Shown piece after piece: positions 9,162 through 18,128 of a stretch of 49,164 bases of DNA. The notes under the pieces are model-generated. The model had not been told where the DNA came from, made no database searches, and saw nothing but the letters and a program-made list of their open reading frames with translations. The DNA lies in assembly GCA_946535435.1 (NCBI GenBank), contig CAMNDM010000028.1, positions 1 to 49,164 of the forward strand, in the 5' to 3' direction. The stretch comes from Physcocola sp002396385. GTDB lineage: Bacteria; Bacteroidota; Bacteroidia; Bacteroidales; Paludibacteraceae. Within the stretch, counting starts at the first letter, position 1. Each line of letters begins with the position of its first letter. Position numbers and translations under genes: made by a program.

Positions 9162-10484
9162 TTATTTTACGAAAAATTCGTTGTTTAAGGCCTTCAAAGC
9201 CTGTTCCTTGTCTTCGCTGTGGATAAGGATGGAGATGTTGTTGCCCGACGCTCCATACGAAATCATGCTTATAGGCAGGTTGCCCAAGGCGGCAAGTACT
9301 TTTCCTTGAATGCCTTTGTTCTGGTCAGTGAGGTCGCCTACCACACAGATAATGGTCATGTTGCGGTTGGTGCTGACAGTGCCGAATTTCTTCAAATCGT
9401 CGAGAATGTCTTCCAACTTTTTTTCGTTGTCGATGGTTACCGATACTCCGATTTCAGAGGTGGTAATCATATCGATAGAAGTTTTGTATTGCTCAAACAC
9501 TTCGAATACCCGGCGTAGGAATCCGTGGGCGAACAGCATACGGCTGCTCTTGATGCGGATTGACGTAATGCCGTCTTTGGCTGCTACCACTTCCACCTTG
9601 TTCGATGTGAAGGCGGTTGATATAACGGTGGCGTTGTCTTCACCCTGGTTGATGTTGAGCAACTTCACCGGCACGTTCTCAAGCTTGGCTGGAGTCAGAC
9701 AGATAGGGTGGAGGGCCTTCGCACTGAAATAAGCCAGTTCGGCAGCCTCGTCGAAGTTTAGTTTGTCGACCGGACGCGCGTCTTTTATAATGCTGTTATC
9801 GATGCGGTAGATGGCAGTCTTATCGCTCCAAATCTGTATTTCATCGGCATGTAAGACTGAACCTATCAGCGCGGCGGTGTAGTCGCTGCCGCCTTTCTTC
9901 AAATTGTCGGTCTCGTTGTAGGCATTGCGGCAAATGAAGCCTTCGGTAATGTAAAGGTCGGCGTGCCCGGCTGCCTCCAACTGGTTCTCCAGACTCTTTT
10001 TTATGAAAACGGTGTCGGGTTCCTCGTTCTTGTCTATACGCATAAAGTTGAGGGCTGGCAGGTTTTTCACGTTCAGCCCCATCCCCTTCAAGTATTCGGT
10101 AAAGAGGTAGCTTACAAGTAATTCGCCTTGCGCCACAATCCGCTTCTCTTCGAACAGGGTGAAGATGTCTTGCGACAGCTTCCGAATCTCGTCAAAACGG
10201 GCGGAAATCTCTTTCGTGACGGTCGCTTTTTGCTGCTGGTCGGTAAATAAATCGTCGACTAGCTGAATATATTTTAACTCAAGGGCGTTGGTCATTTCTT
10301 TCGCACCGTCAGGATTCTTCTTATAAAGATAGTCGGCTATCTCTATAAGGCAGGTCGTGGTGCCTTTGATCGACGATACCACAATAATGTTGTTTTCGCC
10401 TTTGTGGGCGGCGGCTATTTTTGCCGAAACCCTTATTTTCTCAGCAGTGGCTACTGCTGAACTCCCGAATTTGACTACTTTCAT
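9162..10484 (-). CDS. lysC: Aspartate kinase (monofunctional)
   Basis: Aspartate kinase phosphorylates L-aspartate, the entry to lysine, threonine and methionine synthesis. The 440 residues show the N-terminal nucleotide motif VVKFGSSAVA, a slightly altered form of the usual KFGGTSV, the GGSDYTAALIG substrate region, and two ACT domains in the last about 150 residues (IRIKSSRMLFAHGFL and NMTIICVVGDL). The ACT domains imply feedback control by an amino acid. No homoserine dehydrogenase domain is fused, so this is the monofunctional form. It is the first gene of the lysC-lysA-glycosyltransferase-mazG run. Confidence 0.92.
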   Translation of the reverse strand: MKVVKFGSSAVATAEKIRVSAKIAAAHKGENNIIVVSSIKGTTTCLIEIADYLYKKNPDGAKEMTNALELKYIQLVDDLFTDQQQKATVTKEISARFDEIRKLSQDIFTLFEEKRIVAQGELLVSYLFTEYLKGMGLNVKNLPALNFMRIDKNEEPDTVFIKKSLENQLEAAGHADLYITEGFICRNAYNETDNLKKGGSDYTAALIGSVLHADEIQIWSDKTAIYRIDNSIIKDARPVDKLNFDEAAELAYFSAKALHPICLTPAKLENVPVKLLNINQGEDNATVISTAFTSNKVEVVAAKDGITSIRIKSSRMLFAHGFLRRVFEVFEQYKTSIDMITTSEIGVSVTIDNEKKLEDILDDLKKFGTVSTNRNMTIICVVGDLTDQNKGIQGKVLAALGNLPISMISYGASGNNISILIHSEDKEQALKALNNEFFVK

Positions 10485-10556
10485 CTTTCCTCAGGTTTTA
10501 AGTTTCAAGTTTTCCAGAAGGCTTGGTTTGCGCTGCCTGTAAAAACTGTTTATATG

Positions 10557-10564
10557 CAAAATTA
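10557..10564 (-). promoter_or_regulatory. Candidate -7 element for lysC
   Basis: On the minus strand the sequence is TAATTTTG, an exact TAnnTTTG match. It would start transcription about 65 nt upstream of the lysC ATG. Confidence 0.5.
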
Positions 10565-10932
10565 CGAAATAATACTGAACCAATCTTACTTTTCAACTCC
10601 AATCGTCGAATGGCTTATGTAAAAAGGTGTGGGCGCTACAAACTATTTGTTGGCCGATGTGGCGCTATGGCCCTCTTGATGATTGTCCAGGTTGTGTAAA
10701 CAACCTATAAACGAATGCCGTTCCCTGGTGGGGGGCGGTGAACTCCAGATGGAGTTGGGGTTACTGAAAGACAAAAGGATGAAATACTGTAATGCTGTTT
10801 TTTATGTTGCAAAGCATAAAAATGGGGGGGTGAATTGGTGCGGATGACATATCTTTGCGAAAAACAATTTCCAATATGGCGAATTTTAAATTTTCGGTTC
10901 TGTTAATTAAATTGGGATTGTGGAGTTTTTTA

Positions 10933-10940
10933 TAATTTTG
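10933..10940 (+). promoter_or_regulatory. Candidate -7 element for the DUF4139 operon
   Basis: TAATTTTG matches TAnnTTTG, with a TTG at 10912-10914 (18-bp spacer) as a possible -33 element. The start codon is about 20 nt after the inferred start site. A second match, TATCTTTG, lies at 10850-10857. Confidence 0.55.
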
Positions 10941-10967
10941 GATGTTGAATCGTTCTATTGTTTTTAG

Positions 10968-13367
10968 ATGAAAAAACTAATTTTTACAGTGCTTTGTTTG
11001 GCGGCTTCCTACACTTCTGCTAAACCGTTAGTCACGCAATCGGACATTGTGGGGGTGACGGTTTTCAAACAGGGTGCTTTGGTTGAGCGCAGGGCGCGCG
11101 TCAAACTGGCTGCCGGTGTGAACGAGGTGAAAATTCCGTTCATCAGCCCTGAATTGGACCAGCGCTCGTTGCAGGTCGGAGTCTCTAATCTTGATGTTAC
11201 GTTGGGTAGTGTGAAAGTCGATTTTGAACTGCCACGGCGTCTTGAATTAGCCGCAGTCAGCGACTCGCTGACCAAGCGTATGTCGTTGTTGAACGACACT
11301 TTAAGCATGTTGGCAGAACTCAGCAGCGTTTTTGAGAGGGAACGGATGGTGTTGCTCCGAAACTACAATATAGGGGGTGACAAGGGGTTCGATGCCGCAC
11401 GCCTGCAAGGTGTGGCCGAGTACTTGCGGAAAGACTTGGATGAGGTGGGCGATAACCAGTACTCCATAAACAAGACCGCAACAAATTACAACCATGAGCT
11501 GAAACAGCTGGAACAGGAGGTCCTGCTGCTCGACGAACAACTCTACAAACAGTGTGGAGTGGTGAATATGGTGTTGGTGGCTCCCGCCGCTTCTGAAACG
11601 GAAATTAACATCAAGTATTTCGTGAAGGATGCCAAGTGGAATCCTAGTTATGAAATAAGAATCAGTGGCAACCAACCTTCAACCCTGCAACTCACAAGTA
11701 AGGCGCAGGTGAGCCAACTGTCGAAAGAAGACTGGCAGGATGTGCCGCTCACGGTCTCGCTCAACAATCCGAACGAGGCCAGTGCTTTGCCAAAACTGGA
11801 ACGATACACACTGCCATATGGTAGGAACGGCTATAGTGCGGCCAAACCTAAAGCGAACGATATGGTGAAGGTGATGGGTGTGGTGCGCGATGGGAAGCGG
11901 CCGCTGATGGGAACGCTGGTCTCTTGCGGAGAAAACAGTTTGTCGGTGTTGACCGACAGCACAGGCTTTTACGAGTTGCTGGTCCCAAAAGACGCAACGC
12001 TGGAATTTAAATATTCCGGTTATAAGAAGATCCGTCGTGTAAGGGGTGAAAACGTGATGGTTTGTAATGTGGTGTTTGACGAAACAAATAACCAAAAGGC
12101 CCGCTATGCCAAAATTACTGGTAGTGCCCGTTATATTTCGGGACGTGTCTTGAACTCTGAAGGTGGAATTGCTAAAACAAAGGTCTCGATTAAGGGAACT
12201 GACCAACAGGTGGAGACGGACGATAATGGCTTTTTCCGGATTGAGGCTAGGACGGGACAAACCCTTTTGGTTGAACATCCTGATTACGAACCTTTGGAAG
12301 AGGTGGTTGTTGGCGGAAGAAACAGATATGACCTGTTGCCTGAAAAACATGGGACGCTGGTTGGTTCTTCTGCTTCTCTTTCTGCCGAAAAACTGCAGGG
12401 CCGTGTTGCCGGTGTGCAGGCTATAACCACTTCAGGTCAGCCAGGTCCAGCAGCTAAGATTACCATTCACGGAACTTCAACCCTTAGAGGTTCTGCAGAA
12501 CCTTTGTACGTTGTCGATGGTATGCCGTTGGGTGGTGGTAAGGGAAGCGCAAATTCTAACCCGCTTGCTTCAATCAACCCTGCCGATATTGAATCGATGG
12601 AAGTTCTTAAGGATGCCTCGGCCACCGGCATATACGGGGCACGGGCCTCTAACGGTGTGGTTATAATAACTACTAAAAAGAATGGCTCAGCCTCGTTCCA
12701 GAATGAACTTGAGGTTAAGTTACAAGACTATACCGCGCAGACGAAAGACAAAGTGAGTGTGCCTGCCGATGGTGTGGAACGCGAGGCGGAATTAAACATA
12801 AAGCAGGTGCCGGTTTCCTTTTCTTACTATGCCGCTCCTAAAGCGTCGCCGGCTGTCTACGTGCTGGCTTCGGTCCCGAATTGGAAGAATTATGACTTGC
12901 AGGATGGACGAGTCAAGGTCTTTAAGGATAATGCGTTTGTGGGGAACACGTACATTACCCGAAATTTCTTTTCCGATACCCTAACCTTTTCTGTCTCAAG
13001 GGCTGACGACGTGCTTGTTGAACGGCGCCTGGTGACGCAAAACCATAAGGAAGGTTTGCTGAAACAGGCGGACAAGGTGACTCGAAAATGGCTGATTACG
13101 CTAAAGAACAACAAACGCGAGCCTGTAAAAATAATAGTGAACGACCGAATTCCCGTTTCTGAGCGAAAAGGGGTGAAGGTGGAACTGCTCAATGCCGTTG
13201 GCGCCACAGTTGACGAGTATTATGGCCTGTTGTCGTGGAACTTGAATCTGGCCCCTGGTGAAAAGAGGGAACTGTACTATACTTATACCGTATCGGTGAA
13301 AAATACGAATGATTACGATATAGAAGATTTTTTTGAAGATGAAGAAGAGTATGAAAACACTAAGTAA
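10968..13367 (+). CDS. DUF4139/MuiA-like protein with nested SusC-type TonB plug domain
   Basis: An exported protein of 799 residues (signal peptide about 1-18). The outer frame is that of the mucoidy-inhibitor MuiA / DUF4140-DUF4139 family: VTVFKQGALVERRARV at the start, then a helical region, then KDAKWNPSYEIRISG. The DUF4139 part is interrupted by two carboxypeptidase-regulatory-like beta domains (about 299-370 and 389-450). A TonB-dependent receptor plug of the SusC/RagA type follows (about 461-572), with PLYVVDGMPLGG, IESMEVLKDASATG and GVVIITTKKNG. The DUF4139 part then resumes (about 610-799). No outer-membrane barrel follows the plug. The function of the family is not established. The gene overlaps the paralogue downstream. 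Confidence 0.85.
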   Translation: MKKLIFTVLCLAASYTSAKPLVTQSDIVGVTVFKQGALVERRARVKLAAGVNEVKIPFISPELDQRSLQVGVSNLDVTLGSVKVDFELPRRLELAAVSDSLTKRMSLLNDTLSMLAELSSVFERERMVLLRNYNIGGDKGFDAARLQGVAEYLRKDLDEVGDNQYSINKTATNYNHELKQLEQEVLLLDEQLYKQCGVVNMVLVAPAASETEINIKYFVKDAKWNPSYEIRISGNQPSTLQLTSKAQVSQLSKEDWQDVPLTVSLNNPNEASALPKLERYTLPYGRNGYSAAKPKANDMVKVMGVVRDGKRPLMGTLVSCGENSLSVLTDSTGFYELLVPKDATLEFKYSGYKKIRRVRGENVMVCNVVFDETNNQKARYAKITGSARYISGRVLNSEGGIAKTKVSIKGTDQQVETDDNGFFRIEARTGQTLLVEHPDYEPLEEVVVGGRNRYDLLPEKHGTLVGSSASLSAEKLQGRVAGVQAITTSGQPGPAAKITIHGTSTLRGSAEPLYVVDGMPLGGGKGSANSNPLASINPADIESMEVLKDASATGIYGARASNGVVIITTKKNGSASFQNELEVKLQDYTAQTKDKVSVPADGVEREAELNIKQVPVSFSYYAAPKASPAVYVLASVPNWKNYDLQDGRVKVFKDNAFVGNTYITRNFFSDTLTFSVSRADDVLVERRLVTQNHKEGLLKQADKVTRKWLITLKNNKREPVKIIVNDRIPVSERKGVKVELLNAVGATVDEYYGLLSWNLNLAPGEKRELYYTYTVSVKNTNDYDIEDFFEDEEEYENTK

Positions 13368-15219
13368 ATATTTTATAGCTGCAGTGCTTTGGGCAGCGTG
13401 GCAACCTGCCGAACTTGTTGCGGCTACCGATGCCGCTTCGCAAATACAGTCGGTGGTGGTCTATCCGGAAGGTGCTATGGTCAACCGTTCGGTAAAGGTC
13501 CAATTGAAAAACGGACTGAACGAGGTGAAGGTTCCTTTACTTACTCCGCTTCTTGACCAAAAGTCGGTGCGGGTGGGAGTGAAAAATGGTAATGCAACGC
13601 TGTTGGGTGTCAAATACGATGTGGAGGTGCCCGGACAGAAAGAGATAGGAAAGGTGTTTAGAATACTATCGGAAAGGGCTTCGGTCCTGCGCGATTCAAT
13701 CGATATTTACCAGTACAAACACGATGTGTTGGAAAAAGAGCGGGAACTGTTGCTGAAAAATAATAATATAGGTGGCACACAGGGCTTTACGGCTGCTACG
13801 TTGCAGGGGGTGGCCTCGTATGTGAGGACCGACCTGACTAACATTATTTCGCTGCAGTACAACTATACCAAACAGATTGACCGCTTGCAGGACGAACTTA
13901 CGGTTTGTGAGCAGCAGATGAACCTGCAGGCTGAAAAGCAGATGGATCCGAAGAGCTTTCTGCTCGTGTCCCTCGATGCCGCTTCGGCGGGCAGCTGTGA
14001 GCTTGAATTGCAGTATTATGTCGAGGAAGCTTCGTGGATGCCTTTTTACGAGGTGCGAATATCCAAGCAAAACGATGCGCTGCATCTGGTGAAAAAGGCC
14101 TATGTCAGCCAGGGCAGTCGTGAAGCCTGGAATGACGTGGCTTTGTCGTTGTCGCAAAACAATCCGGCTATCAGCAGCGAAATGCCGGTGCTGGGGCGTT
14201 ATACGCTGCCTTACCATGAGTATTCTAGAAGCAGAAAAAACAACGAGAAGGCTTTTGTGAAGGTGCTGGGTATTGTCCGCGATGAAAAAGCCCCGCTAAA
14301 AGGCGCCTTGGTCGAGGCGGGCGACGATTTCAAAACCCAGACCGACGAGAACGGCTATTACGAATTGTTGGTTCCCGACAGAACGGATGTGAAATTCTCG
14401 TATAAGAATATCGGTACTGCCAATTGCCGGGTGAGTGGCAAGAATGTGAAGGTTTGCAATGTGGAACTTTCTAACAAAAAGGGGCGTGTGGTTGAACCTA
14501 CCCCAAAAGCGGCTTATTCTAACTATATAGTACAAAATAGGTTGTCGGTGAACAACTTTTACACTGAAGAAATGTTTTCTGATTTTCCTTACGATGGCAA
14601 TGTTCCGCAGATGTGTGTACGTAATGTGGTGACTCCGGTTACAGGAAAATATTCGGTGCCCGACGACGGGGCTGACCATGAGGTGATGGTGGAAGATCTT
14701 AACTTGAAGGCCGACTATACCTATCATGTCGTACCGAAATTGTCGAAAGACGTCTATCTGGTGGCTTCGGTTCCCAACTGGAAGGACCTCGACTTGCAAG
14801 ACGGTGCCGTGAAATTGTTCTTGAATAATGTCTATATGGGCGAGAGCTTTATCAATACCCGTCAGGTTGACGATTCCCTCTCTTTCTCTGTGGGGGTCGA
14901 TAAAGATTTAGCGGTTGAACGGAAGGATATGCGCGTTTACAATTCGAAAAGCTTGCTGAAAACCTCGAACAAAGTGGTGCGCGATTGGATGATAACGGTC
15001 AAAAACAATAAGAAGTCGACTGTTAGGGTCGTAGTGGAAGACCAGTTCCCGGTATCAACCTCCAGCGATGTGAAGGTGGAACTGTTGGCTAATGGTGGGG
15101 CCAAGGTCGACGAGGTGGAGGGCAAACTGGTGTGGAACCTACAGCTAAAACCCGGCGAGAAAAAAGAACTGCGTTTCTCTTATTCGGTTAAGTCTTCTAA
15201 AAAGTTGAATGTCGAATAA
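13339..15219 (+). CDS. DUF4139/MuiA-like exported protein, paralogue without plug
   Basis: A second DUF4139 family protein of about 627 residues, clearly homologous to the gene before it: VVVYPEGAMVNRSVKV at the N terminus, KNNNIGGTQGFTAATLQGVASY, and a C-terminal half with YLVASVPNWKDLDLQDG. It has one carboxypeptidase-regulatory-like insert (KVLGIVRDEKAPLKGALVE, about 310-370). In place of the plug there is a shorter unfamiliar stretch including FYTEEMFSDF. A frame start at 13333 would use TTG; ATG at 13339 or 13351 is likelier and leads into a signal peptide. All overlap the end of the upstream gene, so the pair is probably translationally coupled. Confidence 0.83.
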   Translation: MKKSMKTLSKYFIAAVLWAAWQPAELVAATDAASQIQSVVVYPEGAMVNRSVKVQLKNGLNEVKVPLLTPLLDQKSVRVGVKNGNATLLGVKYDVEVPGQKEIGKVFRILSERASVLRDSIDIYQYKHDVLEKERELLLKNNNIGGTQGFTAATLQGVASYVRTDLTNIISLQYNYTKQIDRLQDELTVCEQQMNLQAEKQMDPKSFLLVSLDAASAGSCELELQYYVEEASWMPFYEVRISKQNDALHLVKKAYVSQGSREAWNDVALSLSQNNPAISSEMPVLGRYTLPYHEYSRSRKNNEKAFVKVLGIVRDEKAPLKGALVEAGDDFKTQTDENGYYELLVPDRTDVKFSYKNIGTANCRVSGKNVKVCNVELSNKKGRVVEPTPKAAYSNYIVQNRLSVNNFYTEEMFSDFPYDGNVPQMCVRNVVTPVTGKYSVPDDGADHEVMVEDLNLKADYTYHVVPKLSKDVYLVASVPNWKDLDLQDGAVKLFLNNVYMGESFINTRQVDDSLSFSVGVDKDLAVERKDMRVYNSKSLLKTSNKVVRDWMITVKNNKKSTVRVVVEDQFPVSTSSDVKVELLANGGAKVDEVEGKLVWNLQLKPGEKKELRFSYSVKSSKKLNVE

Positions 15220-15241
15220 GCCTTTCCTGATAATGAAAACA

Positions 15242-15274
15242 GCGGGGGGATGCAGCTTGGCTGCATCCCCCCGC
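15242..15274. terminator. Strong hairpin terminator between converging DUF4139 gene and metH
   Basis: A perfect 15-bp GC-rich stem (15242-15256 with 15260-15274) closes a 3-base loop. The T-rich tail is better on the minus strand (TGTTTTC), so it mainly suits the plus-strand gene weakly and any minus readthrough more strongly. Confidence 0.7.
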
Positions 15275-15292
15275 TTCGTAGTAATTTGTTGT

Positions 15293-18064
15293 TTAGAATA
15301 AATTGAGTTTGTTCTTTTTTGCCTCTTCCAGACTCAGCAGTTGCTCTTGTTTGGCGGCATTCTCCTTCCGTAGCTTCACCTGCTCGTCTTTAATGTTCTT
15401 GATGAAGGCATCGCGTGTTTTCGGGTTCAGCAGTTGCGAAGCGGCATAGGTGCTGTGCGACGCGTCTTTCATATAGGCAACCAGTCCGTCGTAGTTCGGA
15501 GCCATTTTAACGGCGGTGTGCATCTTCGAAGTGGTGGCTCCGCCTATCAGCAACGGAATGGTGAGCCCTGCCTTCTGCATTTCGGCGGCCACGTGGCACA
15601 TCTCCTCCAGCGAAGGGGTTATAAGTCCGCTTAAACAGATGAGGTCGGCCTTTTCGCGTATGGCGGTTTCGATGATAGTCTCGCTTGGGACCATCACGCC
15701 CAGGTCTATCATCTCAAAATTGTTGCAGGCCATAATCACGGCTACAATGTTCTTGCCTATGTCGTGTACGTCGCCTTTAACGGTGGCAATCACTATTTTC
15801 CCGGCTTTCTGTCCGCCCCCACTTGCATTTTGCGCCTCAATGGTCGGCTGAAGGATGGAGACCGCATTTTTCATGGTGCGTGCGGTTTTTACCACTTGTG
15901 GCAGGAACATTTTCCCGGCGCCAAACAGTTCGCCCACGTAGTTCATACCGTCCATAAGCGGCTTTTCGATGATTTCAACAGCTTTCGGATATTTTTCGAG
16001 GGCTTCTTTCAAGTCGGTTTCCAAGTAGTCGCTGATGCCTTTCACCAAAGCGTATTGCAACCGTTCTTCCAGCGTGCCGTTCCTCCATTCGTCGACGTGC
16101 GCTTTCTGTGTTTCTCCGCTGTGTTGTGCCTTTATTTCCTCGGCCTTGGCAATCATACGCTCGGTAGCCTCAGGGTCGCGGTTGAAAATGACGTCTTCCA
16201 CGCATTTAAGCAAGTCTTTCGGAATGTCGTCGTAAACCTGCAGCATGCCGGCGTTAACAATACCCATGTCCATGCCTACCTTGTAGGCATAGTAGAGAAA
16301 TACCGAGTGGATCGCCTCACGGACAATGTTGTTCCCACGGAACGAGAACGACAGGTTGCTGACACCTCCGCTTATCTTTGCGTAAGGCAGATTCTCGTGA
16401 ATCCATTGTGCGGCTTGTATGAAGTACACGCCGTAGTTGTTGTGTTCTTCAATACCCGTGGCTATAGCCAGTACGTTGGGGTCGAAAATGATGCCTTCAG
16501 GCGGGAACCCGGCCTTTTGGGTAAGCAGGTCGTAGGCACGCTTGCAGATCTCTTTTTTGCGCTCGAACGTATCGGCCTGCCCGGTCTCGTCAAATGCCAT
16601 TACCACGGTGGCGGCACCGTAAGCCTTTATTTTCCGTGCCTTTTCCAGAAATTTTTCTTCACCCTCTTTCAGCGAAATGGAATTGACGATGCATTTCCCC
16701 TGAACGCATTGCAATCCGGCCTCAATGACTTCCCATTTCGAGGAGTCGATCATAATAGGCAGCTTCGAGATTTCGGGTTCAGAGGCAATCAGGTTCAGGA
16801 AGGTGACCATCTCGCTCTTCGCGTCAAGCATCGCATCGTCCATATTGACGTCGATGACTTGAGCTCCATTCTCAACCTGCTTGCGGGCTATGCTCAGCGC
16901 TTCGTCGTAGTTTTTCTCACTGATGAGGCGCAGGAATTTTTTCGAACCTGCCACATTACACCGTTCGCCAATGTTCATGAACAGCGAGCGTGGAGCGTTG
17001 GGGTCCTCCTTAAAATTGACCGAATGTATGACGAGGTCCTCCAAACCCGAAAGCACCAGGTCGTGGCTCTTTTCAACGGGTTTGCGTGGCGGGTAGTTGT
17101 TTACAAAAGCCTGGTAGGCGCCAATGTGTCCGGGTGTCGTACCACAGCAGCCGCCAATAATGTTCACCAACCCCTCTTGTAGGTATTCTTCAACCTGGGG
17201 GGCCATTATTTCGGGCGTTTCATCGTATTGGCCGAACTGGTTCGGAAGTCCGGCGTTCGGGTAGGCGCTGACGTAGAACGGAGCAGTGTCGGAAATCTCT
17301 TTCAAGAACCTTTTCAGGTCGCGTGCTCCAAAAGAACAGTTCAGACCCACCGAAAGCAGGTCAAAGTCGGAAACTGAGGCTAAAAAGGCGCGCATGGTTT
17401 GTCCGCTCAGCGTACGTCCGCTAATGTCGGCAACGGTGGCCGAAAGCATCAGGTAAACACGTTTCCCTAGTTGGGCCATAGCATCTTCCGCCGCCATAAT
17501 GGCCGCTTTGGCATTCAGCGTGTCGAAAATGGTTTCAATGAGCAGCGCGTCAACTCCGCCTTCAATCAGTGCGAGCATCTGCTCGGTGTAGGCTTCGCGC
17601 AACTGGTTGAAGGTGACGCCACGCATGGCCGGGTTGTTCACATCGGGCGAGATGGACGCCGTCTTGTTGGTCGGCCCTACCGAGCCCGCTACAAAACGGG
17701 GCTTCGAAGGGTCTTTCCGGGTATATTCGTCGGCAGCCTCGCGGGCAAGGCGTGCCCCCTCGAGGTTGAACTCGCGTACGAAGGGCTCGCAGTGGTAGTC
17801 GGCCATTGATATGCTCTGCGAGTTGAAGGTGCAGGTCTCGATAATGTCGGCTCCTGCCTCCAGATATTTGGTGTGTATTTCCTTTATTTTAGCGGGTTGG
17901 GTAATACACAACAGGTCGTTGTTGCCCCGTTGCTGTCCCGGCAGGTCTTTGAACCTTTCGCCACGGTAATCCGCTTCCTGCAATTTATACTGCTGGATCA
18001 TAGTACCCATACCGCCGTCGAGTACCAAAATTCTTTTTCCCAGTTCTTCTTTTAAGTCTGCCAT
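15293..18064 (-). CDS. metH: Cobalamin-dependent methionine synthase without reactivation domain
   Basis: MetH transfers a methyl group from methyltetrahydrofolate to homocysteine via cobalamin. The 923 residues comprise the homocysteine domain with zinc cysteines in LNCSFGA (about 241) and GGCCGTTPGHI (about 304-305), the pterin domain starting near NIGERCNVAGS (about 363), the helical cap, and the B12 domain with the DxHxxG cobalamin motif GDVHDIGKN (about 764). The protein ends soon after the B12 domain in a lysine-rich tail. The S-adenosylmethionine-binding reactivation domain (about 330 residues in the E. coli enzyme) is absent, so a separate reactivation protein would be needed. The ClC gene lies 64 bp upstream in the same direction. 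Confidence 0.93.
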   Translation of the reverse strand: MADLKEELGKRILVLDGGMGTMIQQYKLQEADYRGERFKDLPGQQRGNNDLLCITQPAKIKEIHTKYLEAGADIIETCTFNSQSISMADYHCEPFVREFNLEGARLAREAADEYTRKDPSKPRFVAGSVGPTNKTASISPDVNNPAMRGVTFNQLREAYTEQMLALIEGGVDALLIETIFDTLNAKAAIMAAEDAMAQLGKRVYLMLSATVADISGRTLSGQTMRAFLASVSDFDLLSVGLNCSFGARDLKRFLKEISDTAPFYVSAYPNAGLPNQFGQYDETPEIMAPQVEEYLQEGLVNIIGGCCGTTPGHIGAYQAFVNNYPPRKPVEKSHDLVLSGLEDLVIHSVNFKEDPNAPRSLFMNIGERCNVAGSKKFLRLISEKNYDEALSIARKQVENGAQVIDVNMDDAMLDAKSEMVTFLNLIASEPEISKLPIMIDSSKWEVIEAGLQCVQGKCIVNSISLKEGEEKFLEKARKIKAYGAATVVMAFDETGQADTFERKKEICKRAYDLLTQKAGFPPEGIIFDPNVLAIATGIEEHNNYGVYFIQAAQWIHENLPYAKISGGVSNLSFSFRGNNIVREAIHSVFLYYAYKVGMDMGIVNAGMLQVYDDIPKDLLKCVEDVIFNRDPEATERMIAKAEEIKAQHSGETQKAHVDEWRNGTLEERLQYALVKGISDYLETDLKEALEKYPKAVEIIEKPLMDGMNYVGELFGAGKMFLPQVVKTARTMKNAVSILQPTIEAQNASGGGQKAGKIVIATVKGDVHDIGKNIVAVIMACNNFEMIDLGVMVPSETIIETAIREKADLICLSGLITPSLEEMCHVAAEMQKAGLTIPLLIGGATTSKMHTAVKMAPNYDGLVAYMKDASHSTYAASQLLNPKTRDAFIKNIKDEQVKLRKENAAKQEQLLSLEEAKKNKLNLF

Positions 18065-18128
18065 TTGTTCTATCCGGACCTATTTTTTTAATAAATTATT
18101 TGGGGAACACCGCTGTCAGTTATACCGC

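Larger units (their letters stand above)
10485..10967. other. Divergent intergenic region lysC / DUF4139 genes
   Basis: This 483-bp region holds -7 candidates for both directions (listed separately), a small AACTCCA/TGGAGTT hairpin near 10740-10755, and G-rich runs near 10730 and 10823. I find no open frame, tRNA or recognisable riboswitch. The lysC leader would be only about 65 nt, too short for a lysine riboswitch. Confidence 0.5.

Noticed and set aside
10485..10560. Possible lysine riboswitch before lysC
   Set aside because: The predicted leader is only about 65 nt and lacks the length and stems of the lysine riboswitch.
15764..17182. Plus-strand open frame of 472 codons
   Set aside because: It lies wholly antisense to metH, lacks any domain, and arises from the codon bias of the real gene.
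18065..18128. Possible cobalamin riboswitch before metH
   Set aside because: Only 64 bp separate metH from the upstream gene, and no B12-box-like sequence is seen.
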